From positions 1-64,000 of the forward strand of contig JAABSV010000018.1 of NCBI GenBank assembly GCA_011390165.1: DNA of 64,000 bases. Direction: 5' to 3'. The notes beneath the pieces are model-generated. The model made no database searches, was not told the DNA's origin, and saw nothing but the letters and a program-made list of their open reading frames with translations. The DNA is from Desulfobulbaceae bacterium. Its GTDB lineage: Bacteria; Desulfobacterota; Desulfobulbia; Desulfobulbales; Desulfocapsaceae. The translations under genes were made by a program, and so were the position numbers. Shown here piece by piece: positions 43,387 through 52,933 of this stretch (the first letter of the stretch is position 1; the number at the start of each line of letters is the position of its first letter).

Positions 43387-45237
43387 ATGCAGGAAAAAAC
43401 CATCAAGATACTTGTTGAAGACCAGAAAGGGCTGCAGGCCTATGAAGAGACGTTCGGGGTGGAGATGCCCAAGGTGGCCGGTGATGGCAGCGTCACCGGC
43501 CTGCCCGCGCCCTATCCCCGGATGGTGGACGGCGTTGTCCGTGACGGCTACCGGATCCACGCCCTTGCCCGGCAGGCAGAAGAGAGTGGTATCCCGGTGC
43601 TCAACCCGATCCTTGGTCGGAACAGTGCCGAAGAGACCTACCGGGAGTCCCTGGAACTCTACCGGATGGCCGACCAACTGGGGATCACCATCTTCCATTT
43701 TGTCCATGCCGAGGCAACCAGGCATATCGACCCACTGCACGGGCGGGAGCTGATCGAACAGTCCCGGGGGAAGGGGGGAATCACCCCGCGCGGCGAGCGG
43801 GAACTGGTCGCCCTCGGTGCCGGCCGGCAACACCCGATGCGGGTCAACGCCACCGGTGATACCCCCCATTGGACCATCATCAACGCCTTCATCGCCGGCT
43901 TCGACGGTACCGATATCGGCCCGGTGATCCATGTCCATTTCGGTGGCCGGGGGATTCACGACTACAAGACCAAAGTGACCAACGGCTACAAGGCCCTTGA
44001 AGTGTGTGCCGACAACAACATCTTTGTCCAGACCGATTCCCACAAGCATCTCAACAACCTCGACGGCACCGATGGGATGGCCCTGGCCATGTGTCTGCTG
44101 GCCGAGGGCTTGGCGGTGAAGGCGGGGTTGCCGCGGCAACTGAGCGCCCTGCAGATGAACGTTGCCGGGATCAACCTGCTTGCCGACCTGGCGGTGATTC
44201 GCGCCTTCAAGGAGAGCATGTGGAGCGACTCGCTGGTGGTGGTGCCGGAGACCTTCCAGAATCCGCCGGGTGACCTGATTGCCGAGGCTGCCCACTTTGC
44301 CCGGATGGCGGTGAGCGCCAGGCTGGGAGGTGCGCACTTCTTCCGCCCGAAGGCGGCCGAGTCGGTGGGTATCCCCACCGGCGCCTCCATGGCCAAGGCG
44401 ATGTGGGCGGCGCAGAACGTCTTCGAAAACACCTATGCCATCGACATTGCCGACCCCTACATCGATCACCGTAAGGAGGAGATTCTCGCCGAGGCGATGG
44501 CAGTGCTCGGCAGGACCCTGCACCTTTCCGGCCAACTCGACCCGAAGGCTGTCGACGCCGGGTTCTGGCAGCAGTTCGACTCCGAGGTGTTGATCGACCT
44601 GATCGTCAACGCCGGTAAGGCGGGGATCCTTGATGCACCCAAGGCCGGTGGCTGGGATCTGAAGCGGCATGTCAAGACCCACCGCGATACCGACGGGATC
44701 CGACGCTATCTTCCCGGCTACTCTCCTCTCGGGATGCCAACGAAGCATTTTGCCTTCAGCCAGGCACCGGTCAAGGTGGTCGCCGCCCCACCGGCCACCC
44801 GCAAGCAGAAGGTGGTGCTGGCAACGGTGGGTGCCGATGCCCATGTCTCCGGGGTCAACCTGATCAAGGACGCCTTGGAGAATGCCGGTTTCGAAGTGGT
44901 CTTCCTGCGCGGCATGAATCTCCCGGAGACAGTGGCCGAGGTGGTGGCGGAGACCAATGCCGATATTCTCGGGATGAGTAATCTCCTCGGCCTGGGGCTC
45001 GACCTCTTTCCCCGGGCCAGCCGCCGCTTGCAGGAACTGGAACTGCGCGACAAGGTGATCGTGGTCGCCGGCGGCAGGATCACCGAAAAAGAGGAGGAAC
45101 ATTCTCTCTTTACAGAAAAAATTCGCCAGGAGGGGGCCGGCTTTCTCGGGGTGGACGGCTTTTTCGGGCCGGGTACCGACCCGGCTGAATTCATTTTGTG
45201 GCTCGACCGGGCCATTGCGGCCAGGGAGTCAAAATAA
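43387..45237 (+). CDS. mgm: 2-methyleneglutarate mutase (adenosylcobalamin-dependent)
   Basis: A 616-residue B12 enzyme. The N-terminal part (about 1-450) is a TIM-barrel-like catalytic domain with [53 protein letters not shown] and [21 protein letters not shown] (in parts). The C-terminal domain (about 475-610) is a B12-binding Rossmann fold with the base-off motif D-x-H-x2-G (DAHVSG, about 484-489) and later IVVAGGR. It isomerises 2-methyleneglutarate to 3-methylitaconate by a radical carbon-skeleton rearrangement. Size and order between the dehydratase and the isomerase match the nicotinate pathway. Ribosome site AAAGGAAGAG. Confidence 0.92.
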   Translation: MQEKTIKILVEDQKGLQAYEETFGVEMPKVAGDGSVTGLPAPYPRMVDGVVRDGYRIHALARQAEESGIPVLNPILGRNSAEETYRESLELYRMADQLGITIFHFVHAEATRHIDPLHGRELIEQSRGKGGITPRGERELVALGAGRQHPMRVNATGDTPHWTIINAFIAGFDGTDIGPVIHVHFGGRGIHDYKTKVTNGYKALEVCADNNIFVQTDSHKHLNNLDGTDGMALAMCLLAEGLAVKAGLPRQLSALQMNVAGINLLADLAVIRAFKESMWSDSLVVVPETFQNPPGDLIAEAAHFARMAVSARLGGAHFFRPKAAESVGIPTGASMAKAMWAAQNVFENTYAIDIADPYIDHRKEEILAEAMAVLGRTLHLSGQLDPKAVDAGFWQQFDSEVLIDLIVNAGKAGILDAPKAGGWDLKRHVKTHRDTDGIRRYLPGYSPLGMPTKHFAFSQAPVKVVAAPPATRKQKVVLATVGADAHVSGVNLIKDALENAGFEVVFLRGMNLPETVAEVVAETNADILGMSNLLGLGLDLFPRASRRLQELELRDKVIVVAGGRITEKEEEHSLFTEKIRQEGAGFLGVDGFFGPGTDPAEFILWLDRAIAARESK

Positions 45238-45249
45238 GGAGTGTCAGAT

Positions 45250-46395
45250 ATGGGTGAGATGCAGCGCATTCCCTGTGTGATCATGCGGGGCGGTACCAGT
45301 AAGGGGATTTTTCTCAAGGAGAACGACCTGCCCCGGGACAAGGAGCGACGAGACCGGACCATCCTGGCGATCTTCGGCAGTCCGGATGTTCGTCAGATCG
45401 ACGGTCTCGGTGGTGCCGACCCGCTGACGAGCAAACTGGCGATCATCGGCCCGGCCAGCCACCCGGAGGCGGACATCGATTACACCTTTGCCCAGGTGGG
45501 AATCGGTCAACCGGTGGTCGACTTCTCCGGTAACTGCGGCAATATCTCGGCGGCGGTCGGCCCATTTGCCATCGACGAGGGGTTCGTTGCCGCCGTCGAA
45601 CCGCTCACCCGGGTACGGATCCACAACACCAACACCGGCAAGATTCTCGTCGCCGAGGTGGCGGTGGTCGGTGGCCGGGCAAGGGTGGCTGGCGATTGCC
45701 GGATCGCCGGGGTGCCCGGCAGCGGTTCCCGGATCATGCTCGATTTTGCCGGCACCGCCGGGTCGGTGACCGGTAAACTCCTCCCCACCGGCAAGGTGCG
45801 GGAGGAACTGAACACCCCCTCCGGCACCGTTGAGGTGTCGATTGTCGATTGTGCCAACCCGATGGTTTTTGTCCGCGCCGCCGACATGGGGATTGCCGGC
45901 ACCGAGTCGCCGGCCGAGATCAATGGCAACCAACCCCTGCTCACCCGGCTGGAGGAGATCCGGGCGGCGGTGGCGGTACGGATCGGCATGGCCTCCACCC
46001 CGGCCGAGGCGACCGCCAAGAGCCCCGCCTTTCCCATGATTGCCATGGTTTCCCGGCCGGCTGACTACCAGGATTTCACCAGCGGCCGCACCATAGCCGC
46101 CGCCGACCTCTCTCTGGTTTCCAGGCTGATGTACATGCAGGTGCTGCATAAGACCTATGCCGGCACCGGTACCGTCTGTACCGGTGCGGCAGCAAAGATT
46201 CCCGGCACCATTGTCAACGAGATGATTGCTCCGGCCGATGCCGCCGAGACGGTGCGCATCGGCCATCCGGCCGGTATCATTTCCATCGAGGCCCGGGTGC
46301 GGGACGGCCGGGTCGAGCGGGCCGCCTTTGCCAGAACCGCCCGAAGGATTCTGGAGGGAGCGGTCTGGGTGGTTGCGGACAGGGTGGCGGGGTAG
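45250..46395 (+). CDS. mii: 3-methylitaconate delta-isomerase (PrpF family)
   Basis: A 381-residue PrpF/diaminopimelate-epimerase-fold isomerase. It starts RIPCVIMRGGTSKGIF (family signature), with SGNCGNISAAVGPFAI near residue 95 containing the active-site cysteine and KTYAGTGTVCTGAAAKIPGT near 305. It has no metal or cofactor motif. It would move the double bond of (R)-3-methylitaconate to give 2,3-dimethylmaleate. The start is ATG 45250, with AAGGAG eight bases upstream; an in-frame GTG at 45241 overlaps that site. PrpF itself (2-methylaconitate isomerase) is the main alternative, disfavoured by the mutase next door. Confidence 0.9.
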   Translation: MGEMQRIPCVIMRGGTSKGIFLKENDLPRDKERRDRTILAIFGSPDVRQIDGLGGADPLTSKLAIIGPASHPEADIDYTFAQVGIGQPVVDFSGNCGNISAAVGPFAIDEGFVAAVEPLTRVRIHNTNTGKILVAEVAVVGGRARVAGDCRIAGVPGSGSRIMLDFAGTAGSVTGKLLPTGKVREELNTPSGTVEVSIVDCANPMVFVRAADMGIAGTESPAEINGNQPLLTRLEEIRAAVAVRIGMASTPAEATAKSPAFPMIAMVSRPADYQDFTSGRTIAAADLSLVSRLMYMQVLHKTYAGTGTVCTGAAAKIPGTIVNEMIAPADAAETVRIGHPAGIISIEARVRDGRVERAAFARTARRILEGAVWVVADRVAG

Positions 46396-46400
46396 TTTCG

Positions 46401-47963
46401 ATGCAGGCAAATCTTTTGGTCTACGATGTCGGCAGTACCTACACCAAGGTGTCGGCCTTCGTCCTCACCGCCACCGGTCTCGAGCTGCTTGCCCGCGACC
46501 AGGTGCCGACGACGGTGGCGGACATCCAGGCCGGCATCGCCAGGGCCGACGCGGCGGTGGCGGCGGCCGGGGTTGTTCTCGCCGCCGATCCCCTGATTCT
46601 GGCCACCAGCAGTGCTGCCGGCGGTCTGCGGATGGTGGCGATGGGCTACATGCCCAGGGTGACCGCCAAGGCGGCCAAAGAGGTATCGATGAGCGCCGGT
46701 GCCCGGGTGCTGGAGATCATTACCCACGAAGACCTGCCGGAGTACCGGGTCGAGATCCTCCAGGAGATCAAACCGGACATCATCCTGCTGGCCGGCGGCA
46801 CTGATGGTGGTGACAGTGCCAACCTGGTGGAGAACGCCCGTTACATTGTCGCCTCCCGGGTGAAGGCGGTGGTCATTGTCGCCGGCAACAGCCAGGCCCA
46901 GCCAATAGTGGCGGAGATACTCGAGAAGGCGGCAGTGCCGGTCCGGCGAGTTGCCAATGTCATGCCGACCATCCACGAACTGCGGGTCGGGCGGGCTCGG
47001 GAAGCGATCCATGAAGAGTTCATCAAGCAGATATCCCAGGCCAGGGGGTTGAACAAGCTCCTTGATGTCGTCTCCGACCGGCTGGTGGTGCCAACCCCCG
47101 GGGCGATCCTGATGGCGGCGGAGCTGCTGGCCGGCGGGACCTATGCCGAGGAGGGGGTAGGTGACCTGGTGGTGATCGATATCGGCGGTGCCACCACCGA
47201 TATCCACTCTATCCTGCCCAGCCTGGAGCAGCTCGCCATAGAGGAGAGGGGGCTGGTGGTGACCAACGAAAAGCAGGCCGCCTACCGGACGGTGGAGGGG
47301 AATCTGGGACTCAGGATCAGCGCCACCGGTATCGTTGAGACCGTCGGCCCGCTCGGGGTGCTGGCTAAGGTCGGCTTGCAGGGCGAAGAGCTGGCCGAAA
47401 AACTCCATCAATACACCGTCTTTCTCGAAAAGGAACCTGAGCATGTGGCGGCAAAGGGGTTGGAAGAGCGCTTTGACCAGGCTCTGGCCATTGCCGCCAT
47501 CGAGGTCGCCCTGAAACGCCATGCCGGCCATCTGGCTCAGGAGTATAACCCGGTGATGGGGATTGCCCCGGGCACCCCGATGGGACGCGATCTGCGCGGG
47601 GTGAAGACGGTTATCGCGGTGGGTGGCATCTTCACCCATGCCGAGCCGGTGCAGCGCGAGGCCATCGTCGCCGCCGCCATGCGGGAGCGGGGAATCTCCC
47701 TGCTGCCTGAGGAGTACAGTGTCTATTTTGACAGGCAGTATCTGCTCTATGCCATCGGGGCGCTGTCGCGCCGGTGGCCGGATATTGCCCTACGCTTTGC
47801 CAGGGAGTATCTTGGGCTACCGGCGGCACTGGCCTCCGGGCAAAGCCACTGTTCGGTTGGGGCCGGAGGGGAACGGGTGAGGGGATTGTGCCATGGTAAT
47901 AACGAAACAGATGAACGGGACAATGGTGACAGCAGCCATGACAGGCAACACGGCAGTCGGTAG
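46401..47963 (+). CDS. MutL-like B12 mutase partner protein
   Basis: A 520-residue ASKHA-fold ATPase of the glutamate mutase L (MutL) family. Phosphate loops are YDVGSTYTKVSAF (about residues 8-20) and VVIDIGGATTDIHS (about 257-270); a middle region has ILLAGGTDGGDSANLVENARYI. MutL genes sit with coenzyme-B12 mutases such as glutamate mutase and are thought to act as repair or reactivation factors. Here glutamate mutase genes are absent and the partner is almost certainly 2-methyleneglutarate mutase. The last 40 residues are hydrophilic and poorly conserved in look. Six bases follow mii. Confidence 0.87.
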   Translation: MQANLLVYDVGSTYTKVSAFVLTATGLELLARDQVPTTVADIQAGIARADAAVAAAGVVLAADPLILATSSAAGGLRMVAMGYMPRVTAKAAKEVSMSAGARVLEIITHEDLPEYRVEILQEIKPDIILLAGGTDGGDSANLVENARYIVASRVKAVVIVAGNSQAQPIVAEILEKAAVPVRRVANVMPTIHELRVGRAREAIHEEFIKQISQARGLNKLLDVVSDRLVVPTPGAILMAAELLAGGTYAEEGVGDLVVIDIGGATTDIHSILPSLEQLAIEERGLVVTNEKQAAYRTVEGNLGLRISATGIVETVGPLGVLAKVGLQGEELAEKLHQYTVFLEKEPEHVAAKGLEERFDQALAIAAIEVALKRHAGHLAQEYNPVMGIAPGTPMGRDLRGVKTVIAVGGIFTHAEPVQREAIVAAAMRERGISLLPEEYSVYFDRQYLLYAIGALSRRWPDIALRFAREYLGLPAALASGQSHCSVGAGGERVRGLCHGNNETDERDNGDSSHDRQHGSR

Positions 47964-48003
47964 GCGGGTATCGGGGGCCCTCGAGCAGAGGAGGTCTTTG
48001 GGG

Positions 48004-48690
48004 ATGGAGGTCGCCTCCCTGGCCGACCTGGTTACCCGGCAGATACGTGAGGCGATCATCACCGGTGAATTCAAGCTTGGCAAACAGCTCAAGGAGGATG
48101 AGTTGTGCAAGCTGTTTGCCATCAGTCGGCCACCGATCAGGGAGGCATTCAAGACCCTGGAGGCCAACGGCCTGGTGACCCGCAAGCCCCGCCGGGGGGT
48201 CTTCGTCGCCGAATTCACCGCCAAAGATGTCGAGGAGGTGTACACCATTGTGGCGATGATCTACCAGAAGGCCACCTCACTGGCCCTTGACGCCCTTGAT
48301 GAACAGTCGCTGGCCGAGCTGGCGGCGCAGGTCGAGTCGATGGAGCGCCATGCCGGTGAGGATCCTCCCAATCTCCGCGATTACCAGGCCGCCCACCTCG
48401 CCTTCCACGAAATCATCATGGATCTGGCCGGCAATCGCCGAATGAAGGAGCTCGAGAAGCAGCTTCGCTACCAGATCACCATCATGAGTTACAAATCGTT
48501 TCAGGAGCCGGAGCACCTGCAGTCGTCGCTGAACTACCACCGCCAGATTCTGGCCGCCTTCCATCGCCAGGACAAGGAGGAGGCCCTGGCCCTGATGGAA
48601 GAACATGTCCTCAGGGCGATGGCCTTCCTGATGAAGAAGATTTCCCAGCTGAACCTGGTGGCTGCCGGGCAGGACGACCACCAGGAGTGA
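48004..48690 (+). CDS. GntR-family (FCD domain) transcriptional regulator
   Basis: A 228-residue regulator. The winged helix-turn-helix spans about residues 5-70 (LADLVTRQIREAIITGEFKLG, LCKLFAISRPPIREAFKTLE), followed by a seven-helix FCD ligand domain with HLAFHEIIMDLAGN, YHRQILAAF and EEHV, whose Asp/His residues commonly bind a metal that holds an organic acid. The start at 48004 has GAGGAGG nine bases upstream; a longer frame overlaps the previous gene by 71 bases. It sits inside the operon it probably controls. Likely sites are the TTGT-centre-ACAA palindromes at hgd, dctP and dml; nicotinate or a pathway acid may be the inducer (inference). Confidence 0.88.
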   Translation: MEVASLADLVTRQIREAIITGEFKLGKQLKEDELCKLFAISRPPIREAFKTLEANGLVTRKPRRGVFVAEFTAKDVEEVYTIVAMIYQKATSLALDALDEQSLAELAAQVESMERHAGEDPPNLRDYQAAHLAFHEIIMDLAGNRRMKELEKQLRYQITIMSYKSFQEPEHLQSSLNYHRQILAAFHRQDKEEALALMEEHVLRAMAFLMKKISQLNLVAAGQDDHQE

Positions 48691-48720
48691 ACCCAACCAG
48701 AATAGATTGGAGGATTCCCG

Positions 48721-49305
48721 ATGAAACCGAAAATACGAGCGATCCACACCATCGTCGAAGAAACCCACGCCGATGGCGTCAGGTCCCTGGAGAGGCCGGT
48801 GCGCAAGGCGGCCTGCGCGGTGGTCTTTACCAACCCCTACGCCGGAGTGTACCAGGAGGACCTCACGCTGCTCTACGAGTTCAGCAAGGAGCTGGGCACC
48901 ATGCTCACCCGGAAGGCGGTGGCGGCCCTGGGGATCAGCCCCGACCAGGTGGAGAGTTACGGCAAGGCGGCAATCGCCGGTCTGGCCGGTGAGCGGGAGC
49001 ACTGCGCCGCCCTGATGCACCCCGCCCTCGGTACCCCCATCCGTGACAACGTTGGGGGCGGCAAGGCCCTGCTGCCCTCGGCGAAAAAAATGGGCGGGCC
49101 GGGCACGGCCATTGATCTGCCGCTTGGGCACAAGAATGCCGCCTATGTCCGCAGCCACTTTGATGCCATGGAGGTACGGATTGCCGATGCCCCCAAGGAT
49201 GACGAACTGGTGCTCATTGTCGGAGTCACCGACTCCGGACGGCCCTTCCCGCGGATAGGTGGTCTGACTGTCGCCGAGGTGAAGGGGGAGGACGGGCTCC
49301 GCTAG
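48721..49305 (+). CDS. DUF1185 / amino acid synthesis family protein
   Basis: A 194-residue protein of the AA_synth (PF06684, earlier DUF1185) family. Stretches FTNPYAGVYQEDLTLLYEFSKELG (in part), GEREHCAALMHPALGTPIRDNVGGGKALLPS and HKNAAYVRSHFDAMEVRIADAP are visible. Despite the family name, no enzyme reaction is established for it that I know. It lies between the regulator and the nicotinate dehydrogenase small subunit with a good GGAGG ribosome site, so it is co-transcribed. A role in handling a pathway intermediate or in dehydrogenase maturation is possible. Confidence 0.82.
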   Translation: MKPKIRAIHTIVEETHADGVRSLERPVRKAACAVVFTNPYAGVYQEDLTLLYEFSKELGTMLTRKAVAALGISPDQVESYGKAAIAGLAGEREHCAALMHPALGTPIRDNVGGGKALLPSAKKMGGPGTAIDLPLGHKNAAYVRSHFDAMEVRIADAPKDDELVLIVGVTDSGRPFPRIGGLTVAEVKGEDGLR

Positions 49306-49317
49306 CCCGGTTGGCTG

Positions 49318-49791
49318 ATGCAGACGGTACACATCGAATTTATGGTCAATGGCAAAGAGGTTGCCCTGGATGTTCCGGCCGGCGCCACTGCCCTGCAGGT
49401 GATTCGCGAGATGTTGGGGCTGAAAGGGAGCAAAGAGGGGTGCGGCATCGGCGAGTGTGGCGCCTGTACCGTCGTGGTGGATGGTAAGGCAGTCAATGCC
49501 TGCCTGCTGCTCGCCGCCCAGTTGGACGGTTGCCGCTTGCTGACGGTGGAGGGACTGGCCGATCCTGCCGGCCTCCACCCTCTGCAGGAGAAGATGATTG
49601 AGCACCATGCCGTGCAGTGCGGTTTCTGCACCCCCGGCGTGCTCATGAGCAGCTATGCCCTCTTTGCCGAAAAGGCCAATCCGAAGCGGGAGGAGATCGT
49701 CGCGGCGGTGGCCGGCAACCTCTGCCGCTGCACCGGCTACCAGCAGATTATCACCGCCATCGAGGCGGCAGTGCCGGGGGAGAACCGATGA
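49318..49791 (+). CDS. ndhS: nicotinate dehydrogenase, [2Fe-2S] small subunit
   Basis: A 157-residue iron-sulfur subunit of the xanthine oxidase family. Plant-type ferredoxin cysteines are in CGIGECGACT (C42, C47, C50) with C62. The second cluster, close to the molybdenum site, uses CGFC (C101, C104) and CRC (C136, C138). Electrons pass from the molybdenum centre through both clusters to FAD. It is followed by the FAD subunit with a 4-base overlap. The family alone would fit many N-heterocycle or aldehyde hydroxylases; the operon makes nicotinate the likely substrate. Confidence 0.92.
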   Translation: MQTVHIEFMVNGKEVALDVPAGATALQVIREMLGLKGSKEGCGIGECGACTVVVDGKAVNACLLLAAQLDGCRLLTVEGLADPAGLHPLQEKMIEHHAVQCGFCTPGVLMSSYALFAEKANPKREEIVAAVAGNLCRCTGYQQIITAIEAAVPGENR

Positions 49792-50648
49792 ACCGAGATT
49801 GCACCTACCATCGTCCGTCGACCCTCGCCGAGGCCGTGGACTATCTGGCCACCAAGGGCGGGGAGACTACCATTATCGCCGGTGGTACCGATGTCATGGT
49901 CGACCTTCGTGCCGGTAAACTGGAGCGGCGGAACCTGCTTGATGTCAGCCGTCTTGACGAGTTGCGGGGCATTCGCCTGGAAGGGGAAAAGCTTGTGGTG
50001 GGTGCGGCGGTGACCCTCGCCGAGATCCACCGTTCGCCCCTCCTGGCCAATCATGCCCCGGCCCTGCAGAAGTGTGCCCGTAACTTTGCCAGCGCCCAGA
50101 TCCGCAACAAGGCGACCATCGGTGGCAACGTCGGCCACTGCTCCCCCTGCGGCGACACCATCCCGCCGCTGGTGATCCATCAGGCCGAAATGGTCTGCAC
50201 CGGCAGCAGCGGCCAGCGGCGGCTGCCGATCACCGAGGTTGCCACCGGCGCCTACCGCTGCCAGATCGCCCGGGACGAGATCATCACCGCCTTTGTCCTC
50301 GAACCGGTAGGCGCCGATTTCGCCGATTTCCAGAAGATCGGCAGGCGGCAGGCCCTGGCCATTTCGCGGATGAGCATGGCCGCCATGCTCAACCAGGACC
50401 AGGAGGGGCGGATTACCATGCTCCGCCTCGCCCTCGGGGCCTGTACCCCGACCCCCTGTCGGCTCCGCCTGGTCGAGGAGTTTCTGCTCGGCAAAAAACC
50501 ACAGCCCGCTCTCCTTATGCAGGCAGGTGAACTGCTTGCTGAACAGATGATCGCCATCACCGGCCGACGCTCGTCGATCATCTACAAGGAGCCGGCGGTC
50601 CAGGGGCTCTTCAGGCGAATTCTCTCCCCGGTGGCGTGCCATGACTGA
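49788..50648 (+). CDS. ndhF: nicotinate dehydrogenase, FAD subunit
   Basis: A 286-residue FAD-binding subunit (PCMH-type fold) of a molybdenum hydroxylase. Flavin contacts are in TTIIAGGTDVMVDLRAG (about residues 27-43) and IRNKATIGGNVGHCSPCGDTIPPL (about 103). The C-terminal CO-dehydrogenase-flavoprotein-like domain covers about 175-280. It would pass electrons to NADP+ or NAD+ as in E. barkeri. The start overlaps ndhS as ATGA and the end overlaps the molybdenum subunit by 8 bases, so the three subunits are translationally coupled. Confidence 0.92.
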   Translation: MNRDCTYHRPSTLAEAVDYLATKGGETTIIAGGTDVMVDLRAGKLERRNLLDVSRLDELRGIRLEGEKLVVGAAVTLAEIHRSPLLANHAPALQKCARNFASAQIRNKATIGGNVGHCSPCGDTIPPLVIHQAEMVCTGSSGQRRLPITEVATGAYRCQIARDEIITAFVLEPVGADFADFQKIGRRQALAISRMSMAAMLNQDQEGRITMLRLALGACTPTPCRLRLVEEFLLGKKPQPALLMQAGELLAEQMIAITGRRSSIIYKEPAVQGLFRRILSPVACHD

Positions 50649-52932
50649 GGAACGCTATGCTGTGATTGGACAAAGTGTTCTCCGCAAGGGGGCCAGAGAG
50701 AAGGTGTTGGGCGCAGCGGTCTTTGCCGCCGACATCGATCTTGGCCGGCCACTGGTGCTGCTGGCCAGACGGAGCGACCACTCCCATGCCCTCATCCGGC
50801 AAATAGATGTGGCGGCAGCCCTGGCCATCGACGGGGTAAAAGGGGTTTTTACCGCCCGCGACATCCCAGGCGTCAACCTGCTCGGGATCATCAACAAGGA
50901 CCAGCCGCTGCTGGCCGACGACAAGGTCCGCTCCCGGGCCGATGCCGTGGCCCTGGTTGTGGCCGAGAGCCAGGCGGTGGCAGAGCAGGCGGCAGAGGCG
51001 ATCAGCATCGATTACCAGCCACTGCCGGCATTGTTCGAACCGCTGGAGGCCCTGGCTGAGGGGGCGCCGCCGATCCACAAAAAGGGCAATCTACTCCTAA
51101 CCCGGGTGGTTCGCCGCGGTGATGTCGACAGCGCCTTTGCCGCCGCCGCCAGCCTGATCGAAAAGGAGTACGAGACCGGCTTCATCGAACACAACTACCT
51201 CGAGCCGGACGCCGGTATAGGCCATGTCGATGCCGACGGGACCCTGGTGATCTACGCCTCCACCCAGAACCCCCACTACGACCACAAGGAAGTGGTCGGC
51301 CTGCTTGACCTCCCCGATGAGAAGGTGCGGATCATCCAGGCGGCCACCGGTGGCGGTTTCGGTTCGAAACTTGATCTCAACGTCCAGGGTTTCATCGGCC
51401 TCGCCCTCCACCATCTTGGCCATCTCGGTCGGCCGGTCCGCTACATATACAGCCGGGAGGAGGCCTATCTGGCCACCTCCAAGCGGCACCCTTTCCGGAT
51501 TCGGATGACGACGGCCTGTGACCGGAGCGGTCGGCTCACCGCCATGCGCGTCCGGGCGGTGTGCAACACCGGCGCCTATGGCTCCTACGGTATTGCCGTC
51601 GCCTCCAGGGCGGCGGTGCACGCCACCGGCCCCTACGCCATCGACAATGTCGATGTCGAGGTGCAATGTGTCTACACCAACGCCACCTACTGCGGGGCGA
51701 TGCGAGGTTTCGGTGCTCCGCAGATGGCCCTGGCCCACGAGAGCCAGATCGACTTGCACGCCGAAGAACTGCACATTGATCCTCTGGCGATGCGCACCAT
51801 GAACGCCCTGCAGGTGGGGGCAACCAGCAGCACCGGCCAGATTCTCACCGCCAGCATCGGCTACCGGCAATGTCTGGAAGCGGTTGCCCCCTACTATCGA
51901 CAGGCCTGTGACCACTGGCTGCCGGCGCCGACCCTGCCGCATCGGCGGCGGGGGGTGGGGCTCGGCGGGATGTGGTATGGAATCGGTAACACCGGCGTGC
52001 AGAACCCGTCGACAGCCCGGATCGAAATGGCCCCGGACGGTTCGGTGACCCTGTTCACCGGTTGTGCCGACATCGGCCAGGGCTCCACCACTGTCCTCAG
52101 CCAGATCGCCGCCGAAATCCTCGGCCTCTCCCCGGAGGCGATCCGGATGGTGGTGGCTGACACCAAGTACACCACCAGCGCCGGGGCAACTTCGGCCAGT
52201 CGGCAGACCTACATCTCCGGCAACGCGGTTGCCAACGCCACCAGAAACCTGGCCAACGTCCTCCTCACCGAGGCGGTGAACCGCCTGCGGGCCCCGAAAA
52301 ACTCGCTGCTGTTCAGTGGCGGTGAAATCGTCGTGGCCAGTAAACCGGAGGTACGGGTAGCCATGGCCACCCTGGCCAGGCGGATCCATGACAAAGGAGG
52401 AACCCTCTCCTGGCAGGGTTTTTTCGACCCGGAGACCGTTCCCCTTGATCCCCAGACCGGAGAGGGGGTTCCCTACGCCACCTATGCCTTTGCCTGCCAC
52501 CTCGCCGAGGTAGAGGTGGACACCCTTACCGGTGAGGTGCATGTGGCCCGGGTGGTGGCGGCCCACGATGTCGGCCGGGCGATCAACCCGGCCAGCGTGG
52601 TCGGCCAGATCTGTGGCGGGGTCGCGATGGGGGTGGGTTTTGCCTTGATGGAGGAGTTCGAACAGGGGCGGACCGAGTCGATGAAGGACTACCACATCCC
52701 CACCGCCGCCGATATGCCGGAGGTGGTGCCGATCATCATCGAGGCAGCCGAACCGAGTGGGCCTTTTGGGGCCAAGGGGGTGGGCGAACCGGCACTGATT
52801 CCCACTGCCCCGGCCATTGTCAACGCCATCAGCGCCGCCCTGAACCGGCGCATCTATGCCCTGCCGGCCAGCCTGGAGCGGGTGCTGGCGGCAAGTATCG
52901 ACGCGGGCCATTATCGCCGCAAGGAGAGATGA
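50641..52932 (+). CDS. nicotinate dehydrogenase, molybdopterin subunit (unsplit L+M)
   Basis: A 763-residue catalytic subunit of the xanthine oxidase family. The first domain (about 15-120) includes LRKGAREKVLGAAVFAADI. Molybdopterin contacts are in QAATGGGFGSKLD (about 235), YCGAMRGFGAPQMA (about 355) and GCADIGQGSTTVLSQ (about 475), and the active-site glutamate is in FGAKGVGEPAL (about 708). In E. barkeri the same region is divided into two proteins, NdhL and NdhM; here it is one continuous chain. It adds a hydroxyl from water to C6 of nicotinate. With yqeB and yqeC in the operon, the molybdenum site probably carries a labile selenium ligand. Confidence 0.9.
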   Translation: MTEERYAVIGQSVLRKGAREKVLGAAVFAADIDLGRPLVLLARRSDHSHALIRQIDVAAALAIDGVKGVFTARDIPGVNLLGIINKDQPLLADDKVRSRADAVALVVAESQAVAEQAAEAISIDYQPLPALFEPLEALAEGAPPIHKKGNLLLTRVVRRGDVDSAFAAAASLIEKEYETGFIEHNYLEPDAGIGHVDADGTLVIYASTQNPHYDHKEVVGLLDLPDEKVRIIQAATGGGFGSKLDLNVQGFIGLALHHLGHLGRPVRYIYSREEAYLATSKRHPFRIRMTTACDRSGRLTAMRVRAVCNTGAYGSYGIAVASRAAVHATGPYAIDNVDVEVQCVYTNATYCGAMRGFGAPQMALAHESQIDLHAEELHIDPLAMRTMNALQVGATSSTGQILTASIGYRQCLEAVAPYYRQACDHWLPAPTLPHRRRGVGLGGMWYGIGNTGVQNPSTARIEMAPDGSVTLFTGCADIGQGSTTVLSQIAAEILGLSPEAIRMVVADTKYTTSAGATSASRQTYISGNAVANATRNLANVLLTEAVNRLRAPKNSLLFSGGEIVVASKPEVRVAMATLARRIHDKGGTLSWQGFFDPETVPLDPQTGEGVPYATYAFACHLAEVEVDTLTGEVHVARVVAAHDVGRAINPASVVGQICGGVAMGVGFALMEEFEQGRTESMKDYHIPTAADMPEVVPIIIEAAEPSGPFGAKGVGEPALIPTAPAIVNAISAALNRRIYALPASLERVLAASIDAGHYRRKER

Positions 52933-52933
52933 G

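Noticed and set aside
43372-45102. 576-codon minus-strand frame opposite methyleneglutarate mutase
   Set aside because: Mirror of a conserved B12 enzyme; no family features and no start signal.
46401-47963. Glutamate fermentation (methylaspartate pathway) suggested by the MutL gene
   Set aside because: No mutS, mutE or methylaspartate lyase gene is present; the mutase upstream has methyleneglutarate mutase size and motifs.
49318-52932. Xanthine or purine dehydrogenase instead of nicotinate dehydrogenase
   Set aside because: The subunits alone would fit, but the reductase, enamidase, methyleneglutarate mutase and isomerase in the same operon belong to nicotinate breakdown and not to purine catabolism.
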